NCBI RefSeq assembly: GCF_010729485.1
Contig: NZ_AP022609.1
Coordinates: forward strand, 1,364,001 to 1,428,000
Source of the DNA: Mycolicibacter hiberniae
GTDB taxonomy: Bacteria; Actinomycetota; Actinomycetes; Mycobacteriales; Mycobacteriaceae
Direction of reading: 5' to 3'
Length of the DNA: 64,000 nt
Shown: positions 18,340-27,115 of the stretch, one piece after another
How the letters are laid out: each line of letters starts with the position of its first letter
Numbering within the stretch: position 1 is the first letter of the stretch
The notes under the pieces: generated by a model
Told to the model about the DNA's origin: nothing
The model's input: the letters and a program-made list of their open reading frames with translations, nothing else
The model's database searches: none
Position numbers and translations under genes: made by a program

Positions 18340-18996
18340 TCAGCGCCGATACGCCGCCAGGTTCCCGGCCAGCTCGTCGAACAGATCCTGGTTCAGCCCG
18401 AACGCGAACCTGACCTCATCGACCACCCCGTCGATCTCGTCGGGTGTCAGACCGAGATTGTCGAGGCGGGCACGGTAGGCGTCCTTGTACGGTTTCGCCC
18501 GCACCGGGAACTCATAGAACGCCAGGCCGGCGCCGCCGAGGGAGAACGTGCGGTCCAGCACGCGCCCGACTGCCTGGCCGCCGGATAGATCCCCGAGATA
18601 GCGCGTGTAGTGGTGGGCCAGCAACGCGCTGTTCGAAGCGGCGCCGATCCGGTCGCAGTAGGCCTGGACGGCGGGCGAATCGACCTCCGGAACGGCTCCA
18701 CCGGTCCAGAACTGCAGGTCGGCCTCGATCGCCGAAAGCCGTTCCAGCGCGGGGTCATACACCGACGCGACGAGTGCGTCCTCGCGATTCGCGCGCACCG
18801 CGGCCTCCAACGCGGCATAGACCATCCGTAACCGCGACAAATAGTCGACGTAGCCCTGTTCGTTGACCCTGCCGCCCATCAGCTCTGACACAAACGGTGA
18901 GGCCTCGGCAGCGTCGTGGGCCGCCTGCGATCCCTCCCGCATCGCGTTGGACAACGAACGGACGGCATCGGGGTCCACCGGGGCCTGCAGCGACAT
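18340..18996 (-). CDS. Heme oxygenase, biliverdin-producing (HO-1/HmuO type)
   Basis: A 218-residue all-helical heme oxygenase that would open heme to biliverdin, CO and iron using three O2 and an electron donor. The proximal ligand is probably His27 in 'SQAAHDAAEASPF', and the distal helix is 'YLGDLSGGQAVGR' (about 133-145), with the glycines that bend over the heme. This differs from MhuD (Rv3592), the non-canonical enzyme known from M. tuberculosis, which yields mycobilin. No transporter or heme-uptake gene is adjacent. The ATG at 18996 is at the divergent side facing the M15-like gene. Confidence 0.9.
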   Translation of the reverse strand: MSLQAPVDPDAVRSLSNAMREGSQAAHDAAEASPFVSELMGGRVNEQGYVDYLSRLRMVYAALEAAVRANREDALVASVYDPALERLSAIEADLQFWTGGAVPEVDSPAVQAYCDRIGAASNSALLAHHYTRYLGDLSGGQAVGRVLDRTFSLGGAGLAFYEFPVRAKPYKDAYRARLDNLGLTPDEIDGVVDEVRFAFGLNQDLFDELAGNLAAYRR

Positions 18997-19131
18997 TTCC
19001 CATCCATTCCCTGGTCGATCCGAGCGCGCCGCTCATCAGCGTAATGAACCCGCCCCCGCCGACACCGATCCCGGTGCGTCATCCGGTGCGTCGCGTTGGG
19101 CTAGCGTGAGCGGATCAACGGCAGCCGGACC

Positions 19132-19809
19132 TTGTGCACCCTGAGGCGCGCCGCGACCGCGGGCGCGGCCTGCCTGGTGCTGGCGCAGTGCGGCGCCGCG
19201 CCGTCGCCGGGCACCGCGCCGGCCACCGCACCGCCGCCGGGCGGACAAGCCGGCATCGAGCCCGTCATCGAGGCCGTCACGGCCGCCGACCTCGGCGCCA
19301 CCTGGCGACCGGGCTGCCCGGTCGGCCCGGAGCAACTGCGGCGCGTCACGCTGACCCACCTCGGGTTCGACGCCCAGCCGCACCGCGGCGAGCTGATCGT
19401 GCACCAGGAGCTGGTCGGGGCCGTGATCGCGGTGTTCGAGCGGCTCTACCGGCTGGACTTCCCGATCGAGAAGATGCGGCCGGCGGTGGCCTACCGGGGC
19501 GGCGACGACGAACTGTCGATGGAGGACAACAACACCTCGGCGTTCAACTGCCGGCGCATCCCGGGCTCCGGCAACTGGGCGCTGCACGCCTATGGCCGCG
19601 CCATCGACGTCAACCCGCTGCTGAACCCGTCGGTCGATCGCGACGGGTTCGAGCCGCACACCGCCGCGACCTATCTGGATCGCGCCAGTAGCGCACCGGG
19701 ACTGCTGCATGCCGGTGACGCCGCGGTCCGCGCCTTCACCGACGCGGGCTGGACCTGGGGCGGAAATTGGCGCTCGCCGGTGGACTACCAGCATTTCGAG
19801 CAGCGCTGA
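19132..19809 (+). CDS. M15/VanY-like D,D-peptidase-type lipoprotein
   Basis: 225 residues from a TTG at 19132; the start is uncertain. A lipobox LAQC ends at Cys20, followed by an Ala/Pro/Gly spacer, so the mature protein should be anchored to the outer face of the membrane. The C-terminal half has the M15 zinc pattern: His152 and Asp159 in 'NWALHAYGRAIDVNP' and His221 in 'VDYQHFEQR'. Cys61 and Cys140 may form a disulfide. The family trims D-Ala-containing peptidoglycan peptides; the exact substrate here is not shown. Its stop converges on the ABC-F gene. Confidence 0.7.
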   Translation: MCTLRRAATAGAACLVLAQCGAAPSPGTAPATAPPPGGQAGIEPVIEAVTAADLGATWRPGCPVGPEQLRRVTLTHLGFDAQPHRGELIVHQELVGAVIAVFERLYRLDFPIEKMRPAVAYRGGDDELSMEDNNTSAFNCRRIPGSGNWALHAYGRAIDVNPLLNPSVDRDGFEPHTAATYLDRASSAPGLLHAGDAAVRAFTDAGWTWGGNWRSPVDYQHFEQR

Positions 19810-19821
19810 GCACCGCGGCGG

Positions 19822-21612
19822 TCATTCGACCAGGTCCGAGAGTTCCAGCCAGCGGCTTTCCTGCTCGGTGACCTCGGCTTCCAGCGTCCGCAGTTCGCGG
19901 GTGAGTTCGGCCAGGCCCACGTGGTCGGACTGGTCGTGGTCGGCCAGCTGGTGATGCTTGGCGTCGATCTGCTCGGCCAGTTTCGCCAGCCGGCGGTCGA
20001 CGGCGGCCAGGTCCTTCTGCGCGGTACGCAGCTGGGCCCCCGACAGCGGGCCGCCGGCGGCGGCGGGCGCGGCGGGGCGCGCGGCCGGTGCCCGGCGCAT
20101 CTCGGCGGCCAGCTGCAGATACTCGTCCACACCGCCCGGCAGGTGCCGCAGCCGCCCATCCAGGATCGCGTACTGCTGGTCGGTGACCCGCTCCAGCAGA
20201 TACCGGTCGTGGGAGACCACGATCAGGGTGCCCGGCCAGGAATCCAGCAGGTCCTCGGTGGCGGTCAGCATGTCGGTGTCGACGTCGTTGGTGGGCTCGT
20301 CGAGCACCAGCACATTGGGCTCGGCGAGCAGGGTGAGCATCAGCTGCAGCCGCCGGTGCTGGCCGCCGGAGAGCTCACCGACCCGGGCCGAGAGCTGTGC
20401 GCTGCCGAACCCGAGACGCTCCAGCAGCTGCGCCGGACTCATCTCTTTGCCGTCGACCTGGTAATCGTTGCGCAGCCGGCCCAGCACGTCGGCCACCCGA
20501 TCCCCGGCGAGTGACGCCAGCTCCGCCGACTGCTGGTCCAACATGCCCAGGCGCACGGTCTTACCGCGCTTGACCCGGCCGCTGTCGGGCACCACCGTCC
20601 CGGCGATCAGACCCAGCAGGGTGGACTTCCCGGCGCCGTTGGCCCCGACGATCCCGGTGCGCTCACCGGGGCCGATCCGCCACTCGATGTCACGCAGCAC
20701 CGGCTGGGCGTCCACGGACGCCCCAAAAGACACAGTCACGTCCAGCAGGTCGATCACGTCCTTGCCCAGCCGTGCGGTCGCCAGTTTCATCAGCTCGACG
20801 TCGTTGCGCAGCGGCGGGACGTCGGCGATCAGCGCGTTGGCGGCTTCGATGCGGAACTTCGGCTTGGAGGTGCGGGCCGGGGCCCCGCGGCGCAACCAGG
20901 CCAGCTCCTTGCGTAACACATTCTGGCGCCTGGCCTCGCTCGCCGCGGCCATCCGGTCGCGCTCCACCCGCTGCAGCACGTAGGCCGCGTAGCCGCCCTG
21001 GAACGGCTCCACGATGCGGTCGTGCACCTCCCAGGTGGTGGTGGCCACCTCGTCGAGGAACCACCGGTCGTGGGTGACCACCAGCAGGCCGCCGCTGTTG
21101 CGGGCCCAGCGCTGCTGCAGGTGCCGCGCCAGCCAGGTGATGCCCTCCACATCGAGATGGTTGGTCGGCTCGTCGAGGCAGATCACATCCCACTCGTCGA
21201 TCAGCAGCGCCGCCAGCTGGGCTCGCCGGCGCTGCCCGCCGGACAGCTCCGAGATGGTTGCGTCCCACGCGATGTCGGCCACCAGCCCGTCGACCACGTC
21301 CCGGATCCGCGGGTTGGACGCCCATTCGTGGTCGGCCTGCTCACCGACCAGCGACGCTCCCAGCGTGCGGGCGGGGTCGAGGGTGTCGGCCTGGTCCAGC
21401 AGCCCGACGCGCAGGCCGCTGCGCCGGGTGACTCGGCCCGAGTCCGGGGTCACCGCCCCGGCCAGCAGCCGCAGCAGCGACGACTTGCCATCCCCGTTGC
21501 GGCCGACGATCCCGATCCGGGCGCCGTCGTTGACCCCCAGGGTCACTGAGTCCAACACCACACCGGTGGGGTAGCGCAGGTGAAGGGCCTCAGCTCCGAG
21601 CAGGTGTGCCAC
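19822..21612 (-). CDS. ABC-F family ATPase (ribosome-associated type)
   Basis: 596 residues, two ATP-binding cassettes and no membrane segment. First cassette: Walker A GRNGDGKSS, signature LSGGQRRRAQLA, Walker B 'VICLDEPTNHLD'. Second cassette: GANGAGKST, LSGGQHRRLQLM and '[12 protein letters not shown]'. A basic linker between them (ERDRMAAASEARRQ) matches the P-site tRNA interaction region of ABC-F proteins, and a charged coiled coil closes the C-terminus. Members act on the ribosome as translation factors or antibiotic-protection proteins. The location and sequence recall Rv1667c/Rv1668c, which in M. tuberculosis appear as two genes; here the frame is intact. Start GTG at 21612, weak ribosome-binding site. 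Confidence 0.9.
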   Translation of the reverse strand: MAHLLGAEALHLRYPTGVVLDSVTLGVNDGARIGIVGRNGDGKSSLLRLLAGAVTPDSGRVTRRSGLRVGLLDQADTLDPARTLGASLVGEQADHEWASNPRIRDVVDGLVADIAWDATISELSGGQRRRAQLAALLIDEWDVICLDEPTNHLDVEGITWLARHLQQRWARNSGGLLVVTHDRWFLDEVATTTWEVHDRIVEPFQGGYAAYVLQRVERDRMAAASEARRQNVLRKELAWLRRGAPARTSKPKFRIEAANALIADVPPLRNDVELMKLATARLGKDVIDLLDVTVSFGASVDAQPVLRDIEWRIGPGERTGIVGANGAGKSTLLGLIAGTVVPDSGRVKRGKTVRLGMLDQQSAELASLAGDRVADVLGRLRNDYQVDGKEMSPAQLLERLGFGSAQLSARVGELSGGQHRRLQLMLTLLAEPNVLVLDEPTNDVDTDMLTATEDLLDSWPGTLIVVSHDRYLLERVTDQQYAILDGRLRHLPGGVDEYLQLAAEMRRAPAARPAAPAAAGGPLSGAQLRTAQKDLAAVDRRLAKLAEQIDAKHHQLADHDQSDHVGLAELTRELRTLEAEVTEQESRWLELSDLVE

Positions 21613-21726
21613 CGCAGGAACGGTACTGCCTGCCCGTTGCCGAATGGTGAACCAGCCGGACCGGCGGGACTGATGTGCCAGAATGTGCACGTCATTTGAT
21701 CGGGCGCGAAGTGTAGGGGAGCAGCG

Positions 21727-24714
21727 GTGGATCTGAACTTCTCGGCCGTCAGCCGGCCGGTCGAATGGCTGATGGCCACCGCGCAGAACGGCCTGGAGGT
21801 GCTGCGCTGGGGCGGTCTGGAGACCGGCACCGTCCCCTCGCCGTTCCAGATCGTCGAGAGCACCCCGATGTACAAGCTGCGGCGGTACTTCCCCCCGGAC
21901 AGCCGGCCGGGACAGCCGCAGCCCGGACCGCCGGTGCTGCTGGTGCACCCGATGATGATGTCGGCGAACATGTGGGACGTCACCCAGGAGGAGGGCGCGG
22001 TCGGGATCCTGCACGACGCCGGCCTCGACCCCTGGGTGATCGACTTCGGCTCGCCGGATCAGATCGAAGGCGGCATGCGCCGCAACCTGGCCGACCACAT
22101 CGTCGGGCTCAGTCAGGCCATCGACACCGTCGCCGAGACGACCGGGCGCGACGTGCACCTGGCGGGCTACTCCCAGGGCGGCATGTTCGCCTATCAGACC
22201 GGTGCGTACCGGCATTCGAAGAGCATCGCCAGCATCATCGCGTTCGGTTCGCCGGTGGACACCCTGGCCGCCCTGCCGATGGGCGTCCCGCCTAACATCG
22301 CCGCCAACGTGGCCGGCTTCATGGCCGACCACGTCTTCAACCGGCTGGACATCTCGGGCTGGCAGGCCCGGGTGGGCTTCCAGATGATGGACCCGCTCAA
22401 GACCGCCAAGGCCCGCATCGACTTCATGCGCCAACTGCACGACCGGGAGGCGCTGCTGCCGCGGGAGGCCCAGCGGCGCTTCCTGGAGTCCGAGGGCTGG
22501 ATCGCCTGGTCGGGTCCGGCGATCTCCGAGCTGCTCAAGCAGTTCATCGCCCACAACCGGATGATGACCGGTGGTTTCGCCATCAACGGGCAACTGGTCA
22601 CGCTGACCGACATCACCTGTCCGGTGCTGGCGTTCGTCGGCGAGGTCGACGACATCGGGCAGCCGGCGGCCGTGCGCGGCATCCGCCGCGCCGCACCGGA
22701 TGCCAAGGTCTTCGAATACCTGCTGCGGGCGGGGCATTTCGGTTTGGTGGTGGGCTCCAAGGCCGCCGAGCAGACCTGGCCGACGGTGGCGCGCTGGGTG
22801 TTGTGGCAGTCCGGGCAGGGTCCGCAGCCGGCCGGGGTGGCGCTGATGTCCGAGCAGCCCGCCGAGGGAGCCAAGAGCGGCGGCGTCGCGATGACCTCGC
22901 GGATCGCGCACGGCCTGGGCGAGGCCTCCGAGGTGGCCCTGACGCTGGCCCGCGGCGCCGCCGACGCCCTGGTGGCGGCGCAGAAGTCGGTGCGCACCAT
23001 AGCGGTGGAGACCGCCCGGACCCTGCCGCGGCTGGCCCGGCTGGGGCAGATCAACGACCACACCCGAATCTCGCTGGGCCGCATCATCGATGAACAGGCC
23101 GCCGACTCACCCGACGGCGAATTCCTGCTCTTCGACGGGCGGGTGCACACCTACGAGGCGGTCAACAAGCGCATCGACAACGTGGTCCGCGGCCTGATCG
23201 AGGTCGGGGTGCGCCAGGGCGACGATGTGGGCGTGCTGATGGCCACCCGGCCCAGCGCCCTGGTGGCGATCGCAGCACTGTCCCGGCTGGGCGCGGTGGC
23301 CGTGCTCATGCCGACCGACGGGGATCTGCTGCCCGCGGCCCGGCTGGCCGGCTTCTCCGACATCATCGTCGACCCCGACACCCTGGACCTGGCCGGCGAC
23401 GCCGCCCGCGAACTGGGCTGCCAGGTGCTGGTGCTCGGCGGCGGTGAAGCCCGCGACCTCGACCTGCCGACTGACCTCAACGTCGTCGACATGGAGCAGA
23501 TCGACCCCGACGCGGTGGAACTCCCCGGTTGGTACCGCCCCAACCCGGGCTTCGCCCGCGACCTGGCGTTCGTGGCCTTCGGCAATGCCGGCGGCGAGCT
23601 GGTGGCCAAGCAGATCACCAACTTCCGGTGGGCGCTCTCGGCTCTCGGCACCGCCTCGGCGGCGGCGCTGGGGCCGAACGACACGGTGTACTGCCTGACG
23701 CCGCTGCATCACGAGTCCGGGCTGTTGGTCAGCCTCGGCGGCGCGGTGGTCGGCGGGGCGCGCATCGCGCTGTCGCGGGGGCTCAATCCGGACCGGTTCG
23801 TCGCCGAGGTGCGCCGGTACGGGGTCAGCGTGGTGTCCTACACCTGGGCGATGCTGCGCGAGGTCATCGACGACCCGAACTTTGTCCTGCAGGGCAACCA
23901 CCCGGTGCGCCTGTTCATCGGCTCCGGTATGCCCATCGGCCTGTGGAACCGGGTCACCGAGGTGTTCGCGCCGGCCAACGTGGTGGAGTTCTTCGCCACC
24001 AAGGACGGTCAGGCCGTGCTGGCCAACGTCTCCGGCGCCAAGGTCGGCAGCAAGGGCCGCCCGCTGCCCGGCGCGGTGGAGGTGGAGCTGGCCGCCTATG
24101 ACTCCGAGCTCGACCTGATCCTGGAAGACGACCGGGGCTTCGTGCGTGTCGCCGAGACCGACGAAGTCGGGGTGCTGCTGGCCAAACCGCGTGGGCCGAT
24201 CGACCCGGCGGCGTCGGTCAAGCGCGGCGTGTTCGCCCCGGCCGACACCTGGATCTCCACGGAGTTTCTGTTCCGGCGCGACGCCGACGGCGACTACTGG
24301 CTGGTGGGCGGGCGTTCGTCGCGCATCGCCACCGACCGGGGGATCGCGTTCCCGGTCGTCATCACCGATGCGCTCAGTGCGGTCACCGGCGTCGACCTGG
24401 GGGTGACCTACCGGGTGCCCACCGAGGGCCGCGACCTGGTGGTGTCGGCGGTCACGGTGCAGGCGGGCGCCACGATCACCGCCGCCGACCTCACCGAGGC
24501 GATGGCGGCCATTCCCGCCGGTAACGGGCCCGACCTGATCCACGTGGTGCCCAACCTTGCGCTGAGCACCGTCTACCGTCCGGTGGTCGGCGGCCTGCGG
24601 GAGGCCGGGCTGCCCAAGGCCGGACGCAACGCCTGGTATTACGACGCCACCAGCCGGCAGTTCAAACGCCTGACCGCCGCGGTGCGCGCCGAACTGGCCG
24701 GCGGCCGCCCGTGA
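21727..24714 (+). CDS. Bifunctional alpha/beta-hydrolase and acyl-CoA synthetase-like protein (Rv1683 type)
   Basis: 995 residues with two enzyme halves. Residues 1-360 are an alpha/beta hydrolase with nucleophile elbow GYSQGG (Ser149) and 'VLLVHPMMMSANMWD'; the fold resembles PHA-synthase/lipase relatives. Residues 450-995 are an AMP-binding, acyl-CoA-synthetase-like domain. The usual Gly/Ser/Thr-rich ATP loop is replaced by 'AFGNAGGELVAKQ', so adenylation activity may be weak or lost. In M. tuberculosis the equivalent (Rv1683) has been linked to triacylglycerol/lipid metabolism. GTG start at 21727 after AGGGGAGC; the stop overlaps the Trm112-like gene. Confidence 0.9.
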   Translation: MDLNFSAVSRPVEWLMATAQNGLEVLRWGGLETGTVPSPFQIVESTPMYKLRRYFPPDSRPGQPQPGPPVLLVHPMMMSANMWDVTQEEGAVGILHDAGLDPWVIDFGSPDQIEGGMRRNLADHIVGLSQAIDTVAETTGRDVHLAGYSQGGMFAYQTGAYRHSKSIASIIAFGSPVDTLAALPMGVPPNIAANVAGFMADHVFNRLDISGWQARVGFQMMDPLKTAKARIDFMRQLHDREALLPREAQRRFLESEGWIAWSGPAISELLKQFIAHNRMMTGGFAINGQLVTLTDITCPVLAFVGEVDDIGQPAAVRGIRRAAPDAKVFEYLLRAGHFGLVVGSKAAEQTWPTVARWVLWQSGQGPQPAGVALMSEQPAEGAKSGGVAMTSRIAHGLGEASEVALTLARGAADALVAAQKSVRTIAVETARTLPRLARLGQINDHTRISLGRIIDEQAADSPDGEFLLFDGRVHTYEAVNKRIDNVVRGLIEVGVRQGDDVGVLMATRPSALVAIAALSRLGAVAVLMPTDGDLLPAARLAGFSDIIVDPDTLDLAGDAARELGCQVLVLGGGEARDLDLPTDLNVVDMEQIDPDAVELPGWYRPNPGFARDLAFVAFGNAGGELVAKQITNFRWALSALGTASAAALGPNDTVYCLTPLHHESGLLVSLGGAVVGGARIALSRGLNPDRFVAEVRRYGVSVVSYTWAMLREVIDDPNFVLQGNHPVRLFIGSGMPIGLWNRVTEVFAPANVVEFFATKDGQAVLANVSGAKVGSKGRPLPGAVEVELAAYDSELDLILEDDRGFVRVAETDEVGVLLAKPRGPIDPAASVKRGVFAPADTWISTEFLFRRDADGDYWLVGGRSSRIATDRGIAFPVVITDALSAVTGVDLGVTYRVPTEGRDLVVSAVTVQAGATITAADLTEAMAAIPAGNGPDLIHVVPNLALSTVYRPVVGGLREAGLPKAGRNAWYYDATSRQFKRLTAAVRAELAGGRP

Positions 24715-24944
24715 TCCCGCAAGATCTGCTCGACATCCTGGTGTGCCCGGCCGACCGCGGCCCCCTGCTGTTGGTGCAGCGCTCCGGTGGCTCCGTCGAA
24801 CAGGCGCTTTATAACCCACGGCTGCGCCGGGCTTACCGGATCGACGACGACATCCCGGTGTTGTTGATCGACGAGTCCGAACCCATCGGCGACGAGGAGC
24901 ACGCCGCGCTCATCGCCCAAGCGGGTCCGGCAGCTCCCCAGTGA
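24711..24944 (+). CDS. Trm112-family small protein (Rv1684 type)
   Basis: 77 residues beginning 'MIPQDLLDILVCPADRGPL', then 'YRIDDDIPVLLIDES', the layout of the Trm112/YcaR family. The second half of the zinc site is not conserved. In other organisms such proteins stabilise methyltransferases or accompany lipid enzymes. GTG start is embedded in the stop of the upstream gene (GTGA), so co-expression with the Rv1683-type enzyme is expected. The 3' end overlaps the convergent tetR gene by 35 bp. Confidence 0.85.
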   Translation: MIPQDLLDILVCPADRGPLLLVQRSGGSVEQALYNPRLRRAYRIDDDIPVLLIDESEPIGDEEHAALIAQAGPAAPQ

Positions 24945-25533
24945 GATAACGCTGCAGGGTCGGGCCGATCATCGCCACGATCTCGCGCGCCGGAAGCGAG
25001 GCGATGGGCTCCAGCCCGACGATGTAGCGGGCAACCACGACCCCCATCAGCTGGCTGGCGGCGAACTCGGCGCGCAGTACGCCGGTCCCGGCCGGTTCGT
25101 CGACGCGCGGGGCGAGTTCGGCCACCACGATGTCGCGGAAGAACGACCGCGCCAGCGGTACCTCCGCCCCGGTGAGCAGCGAGCGCAGCGCGGCGATCAG
25201 CCCGGTTCCGGTCTGCGAATCCCACAGCGGCAGAAGCAGTTCCGGCAGTGCGTGCCCGAGGTCTTCCACCGGGGTCTGCCGCAGCGGCCCCAGCACCATC
25301 ATCGGATCGACCGGCAGTTCGACTGCGGCGGCGAACAGCTGCTGCTTGGTGCCGAAGTAGTGGTGTACCAGCGCCGCATCCACGCCGGCCCGGGCCGCCA
25401 CCGCCCGGATCGCGGTGTTGGCGAAGCCGTTGGCGGCGAACAGCTCCCGGGCGGCGGTCAAGATCCTCTCGCGGGTGTCCGAGGCGCCCGACGGGCGCCC
25501 CGGCCGGCGCCCGGGCGATGCGGCGGGCGTCAC
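24910..25533 (-). CDS. TetR-family transcriptional regulator
   Basis: 207 residues. N-terminal DNA-binding domain 'RERILTAARELFAANGFANT' continuing into TAIRAVAARAGVDAALVHHY, the standard TetR helix-turn-helix; the remainder is a ligand/dimer domain. It is the last gene of an operon with an ABC-2 exporter, with a 4-base GTGA overlap with the permease, so it most likely controls that exporter and itself (compare Rv1685c-Rv1687c). Effector unknown. Confidence 0.92.
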   Translation of the reverse strand: MTPAASPGRRPGRPSGASDTRERILTAARELFAANGFANTAIRAVAARAGVDAALVHHYFGTKQQLFAAAVELPVDPMMVLGPLRQTPVEDLGHALPELLLPLWDSQTGTGLIAALRSLLTGAEVPLARSFFRDIVVAELAPRVDEPAGTGVLRAEFAASQLMGVVVARYIVGLEPIASLPAREIVAMIGPTLQRYLTGELPDPLGR

Positions 25534-26333
25534 GGTGTCTGCCGCCGCAGGGTGACCGCGGCCAGGCCCAGTGCGGCGACGGCGAACGCCAGCACGATGG
25601 CGATGTCGCGCACCGCGGTTCCGGTCAGATCCGGGTGTGCCGCCACCTGCTGAAGCGCGTCGAGGGCGTAGCTGGCCGGCAGCGCGTTGCTCACCCAGTG
25701 CAGCCAGTCCGGCATCGCCGCCCGCGGCACGATGATTCCGGCCAGCAGCAGTTGCGGCACCATCACCAGCGGGATGAACTGGACGGCCTGAAACTCGGTG
25801 CGTGCGAACGCGCTGCACAGCAGGCCCAGGCCGACTCCGAGCACCGCGTTGATGATGGCGATGCCGAACACCCAGGCCGGGCTGCCCGCGGTGTGGAAAT
25901 CCAGCAGCCAGAACGCGACGACGCACGCCAGGGTGGCCTGGGCGGCCGCCGCGACCGAGAACGCCGTCCCGTAGGCGGCAAGGAGGTCACCCCGGCGCAG
26001 CGGGGTGGTCAAGATGCGCTCCAGGGTTCCCGACGCACGTTCGCGCTGCATGGTGATCGCGGTGATGACAAACATCAGGAACAGCGGAAACAGGCCCAGC
26101 AGGATCAGGCAGGCGGCGTTGAACGGCGACGGCGTGCCCGGCGGATGGACGGCGTCGGTGAGCATGAAATACATCAGGGCGATGACCAGGCTGGGGACCA
26201 GCAGGATCATCGCGACGCTGCGGTGGTCGCCGGCGAGCTGTCGCAGGATTCGCAGCGTGGTGGCCACGAAGGGCCGCGGTGCCAGCAGCGCGCTCAGCCT
26301 GCCCGGAGCGCGGTGGTGCGCCGGATGACGCAC
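25530..26333 (-). CDS. ABC-2 type transporter permease
   Basis: About 267 residues from the GTG at 26333, which has GGAGGAGG seven bases upstream but overlaps the ATPase gene by 40 bp; a GTG at 26267 (245 residues, no clear ribosome-binding site) is the alternative. Six hydrophobic segments: 'VAMILLVPSLVIALMYFML', 'ACLILLGLFPLFLMFVITAI', a cytoplasmic 'RERASGTLERILTTPLRRGD' that is diagnostic of ABC-2 exporters, then further helices around 'LACVVAFWLL', 'IINAVLGVGLGLL', 'PQLLLAGIIV' and the C-terminus. It would form an exporter with the adjacent ATPase. Substrate unknown. Confidence 0.9.
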   Translation of the reverse strand: MRHPAHHRAPGRLSALLAPRPFVATTLRILRQLAGDHRSVAMILLVPSLVIALMYFMLTDAVHPPGTPSPFNAACLILLGLFPLFLMFVITAITMQRERASGTLERILTTPLRRGDLLAAYGTAFSVAAAAQATLACVVAFWLLDFHTAGSPAWVFGIAIINAVLGVGLGLLCSAFARTEFQAVQFIPLVMVPQLLLAGIIVPRAAMPDWLHWVSNALPASYALDALQQVAAHPDLTGTAVRDIAIVLAFAVAALGLAAVTLRRQTP

Positions 26334-27052
26334 AGGAACGCCTCCTCCATCGACGTACATCCGGTCTCCTCTCGCAGTCGTAGCGGTGTGGTGCGCGCCA
26401 GCAGCCTGCCTTCGCGCATCAGCAGCAGATCGCCGCAGTGGTCGGCCTCGTCCATCACATGGCTGGACACCAGCAGCGTCGTGCCGCGCCGGGCCAGCGC
26501 GCCGAACTGCTGCCAGAGTTCGGCGCGCAGCACCGGGTCCAGGCCGATGGTCGGTTCGTCGAGCACCAGCACGTCCGGCCGGCCGACCAGCGCGCAGGCC
26601 AGCGAGACCCGGGCGCGCTGCCCGCCGGACAGGTTGGCGCAGTAGTCGCTGCGGTGTTCCTGCAGATCCACGGCGGCGATCGCCTCGTCCGCCTCGCGGG
26701 AGTCCGCTCCGGCCAGGGCCGCGAAGTACCGCACGTTGTCGAGCACCCGCAGGTCGTCGTAGATGGTGGCATCCTGCGGCATGTAGCCGACCCGGCGGCG
26801 CAGCTCCCGCGAGCCGGCCGGGCTGCCCAGCACGTCCACCCGGCCGCCGGTGATGCGCTGGGTGCCGACGATGCAGCGGATCAGGGTGGTCTTCCCGCAG
26901 CCGGACGGCCCGAGCAGACCGGTGATGGTGCCCGGTGCGATCTGGACCGAGAGGTCCTGCAGCACGGGGCGCTTGCCGCGGATCACGCGCAGGTGATCGA
27001 CGGAGATGGCCGGAGCGTCCCCCGAGAATTCACCACGCGATGAAATCATCAT
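26294..27052 (-). CDS. ABC transporter ATP-binding protein (drug-export type)
   Basis: 252 residues: Walker [12 protein letters not shown]-loop [13 protein letters not shown], signature [12 protein letters not shown], Walker B '[13 protein letters not shown]' and the switch His in '[15 protein letters not shown]'. Partner of the downstream ABC-2 permease, first gene of the ABC-permease-tetR operon. The start is one of two adjacent ATGs (27052 or 27049), both inside the palindrome described separately, so a bound repressor would cover the translation start. Confidence 0.92.
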   Translation of the reverse strand: MMISSRGEFSGDAPAISVDHLRVIRGKRPVLQDLSVQIAPGTITGLLGPSGCGKTTLIRCIVGTQRITGGRVDVLGSPAGSRELRRRVGYMPQDATIYDDLRVLDNVRYFAALAGADSREADEAIAAVDLQEHRSDYCANLSGGQRARVSLACALVGRPDVLVLDEPTIGLDPVLRAELWQQFGALARRGTTLLVSSHVMDEADHCGDLLLMREGRLLARTTPLRLREETGCTSMEEAFLCVIRRTTALRAG

Positions 27053-27059
27053 GTGATGA
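27046..27059. promoter_or_regulatory. Candidate TetR operator (TCATCA-TG-TGATGA)
   Basis: A 14-bp near-palindrome with perfect 6-bp arms and a 2-bp centre covers the start codon of the ABC operon, in the divergent region shared with mpg. Position next to an operon that ends in its own tetR gene makes autoregulation likely. Found by eye; no binding evidence. Confidence 0.45.
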
Positions 27060-27115
27060 ATAATCGGCCCGGCCCGGCGCCCTGTCAAGGGCCGGGACCA
27101 GGCAGAATTCCCCGC

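Noticed and set aside
19822..23061. 1079-codon minus-strand reading frame extending the ABC-F gene to 23061
   Set aside because: The part beyond 21612 is antisense to the Rv1683-type gene and has no homology; the ABC-F domain begins at the GTG at 21612.
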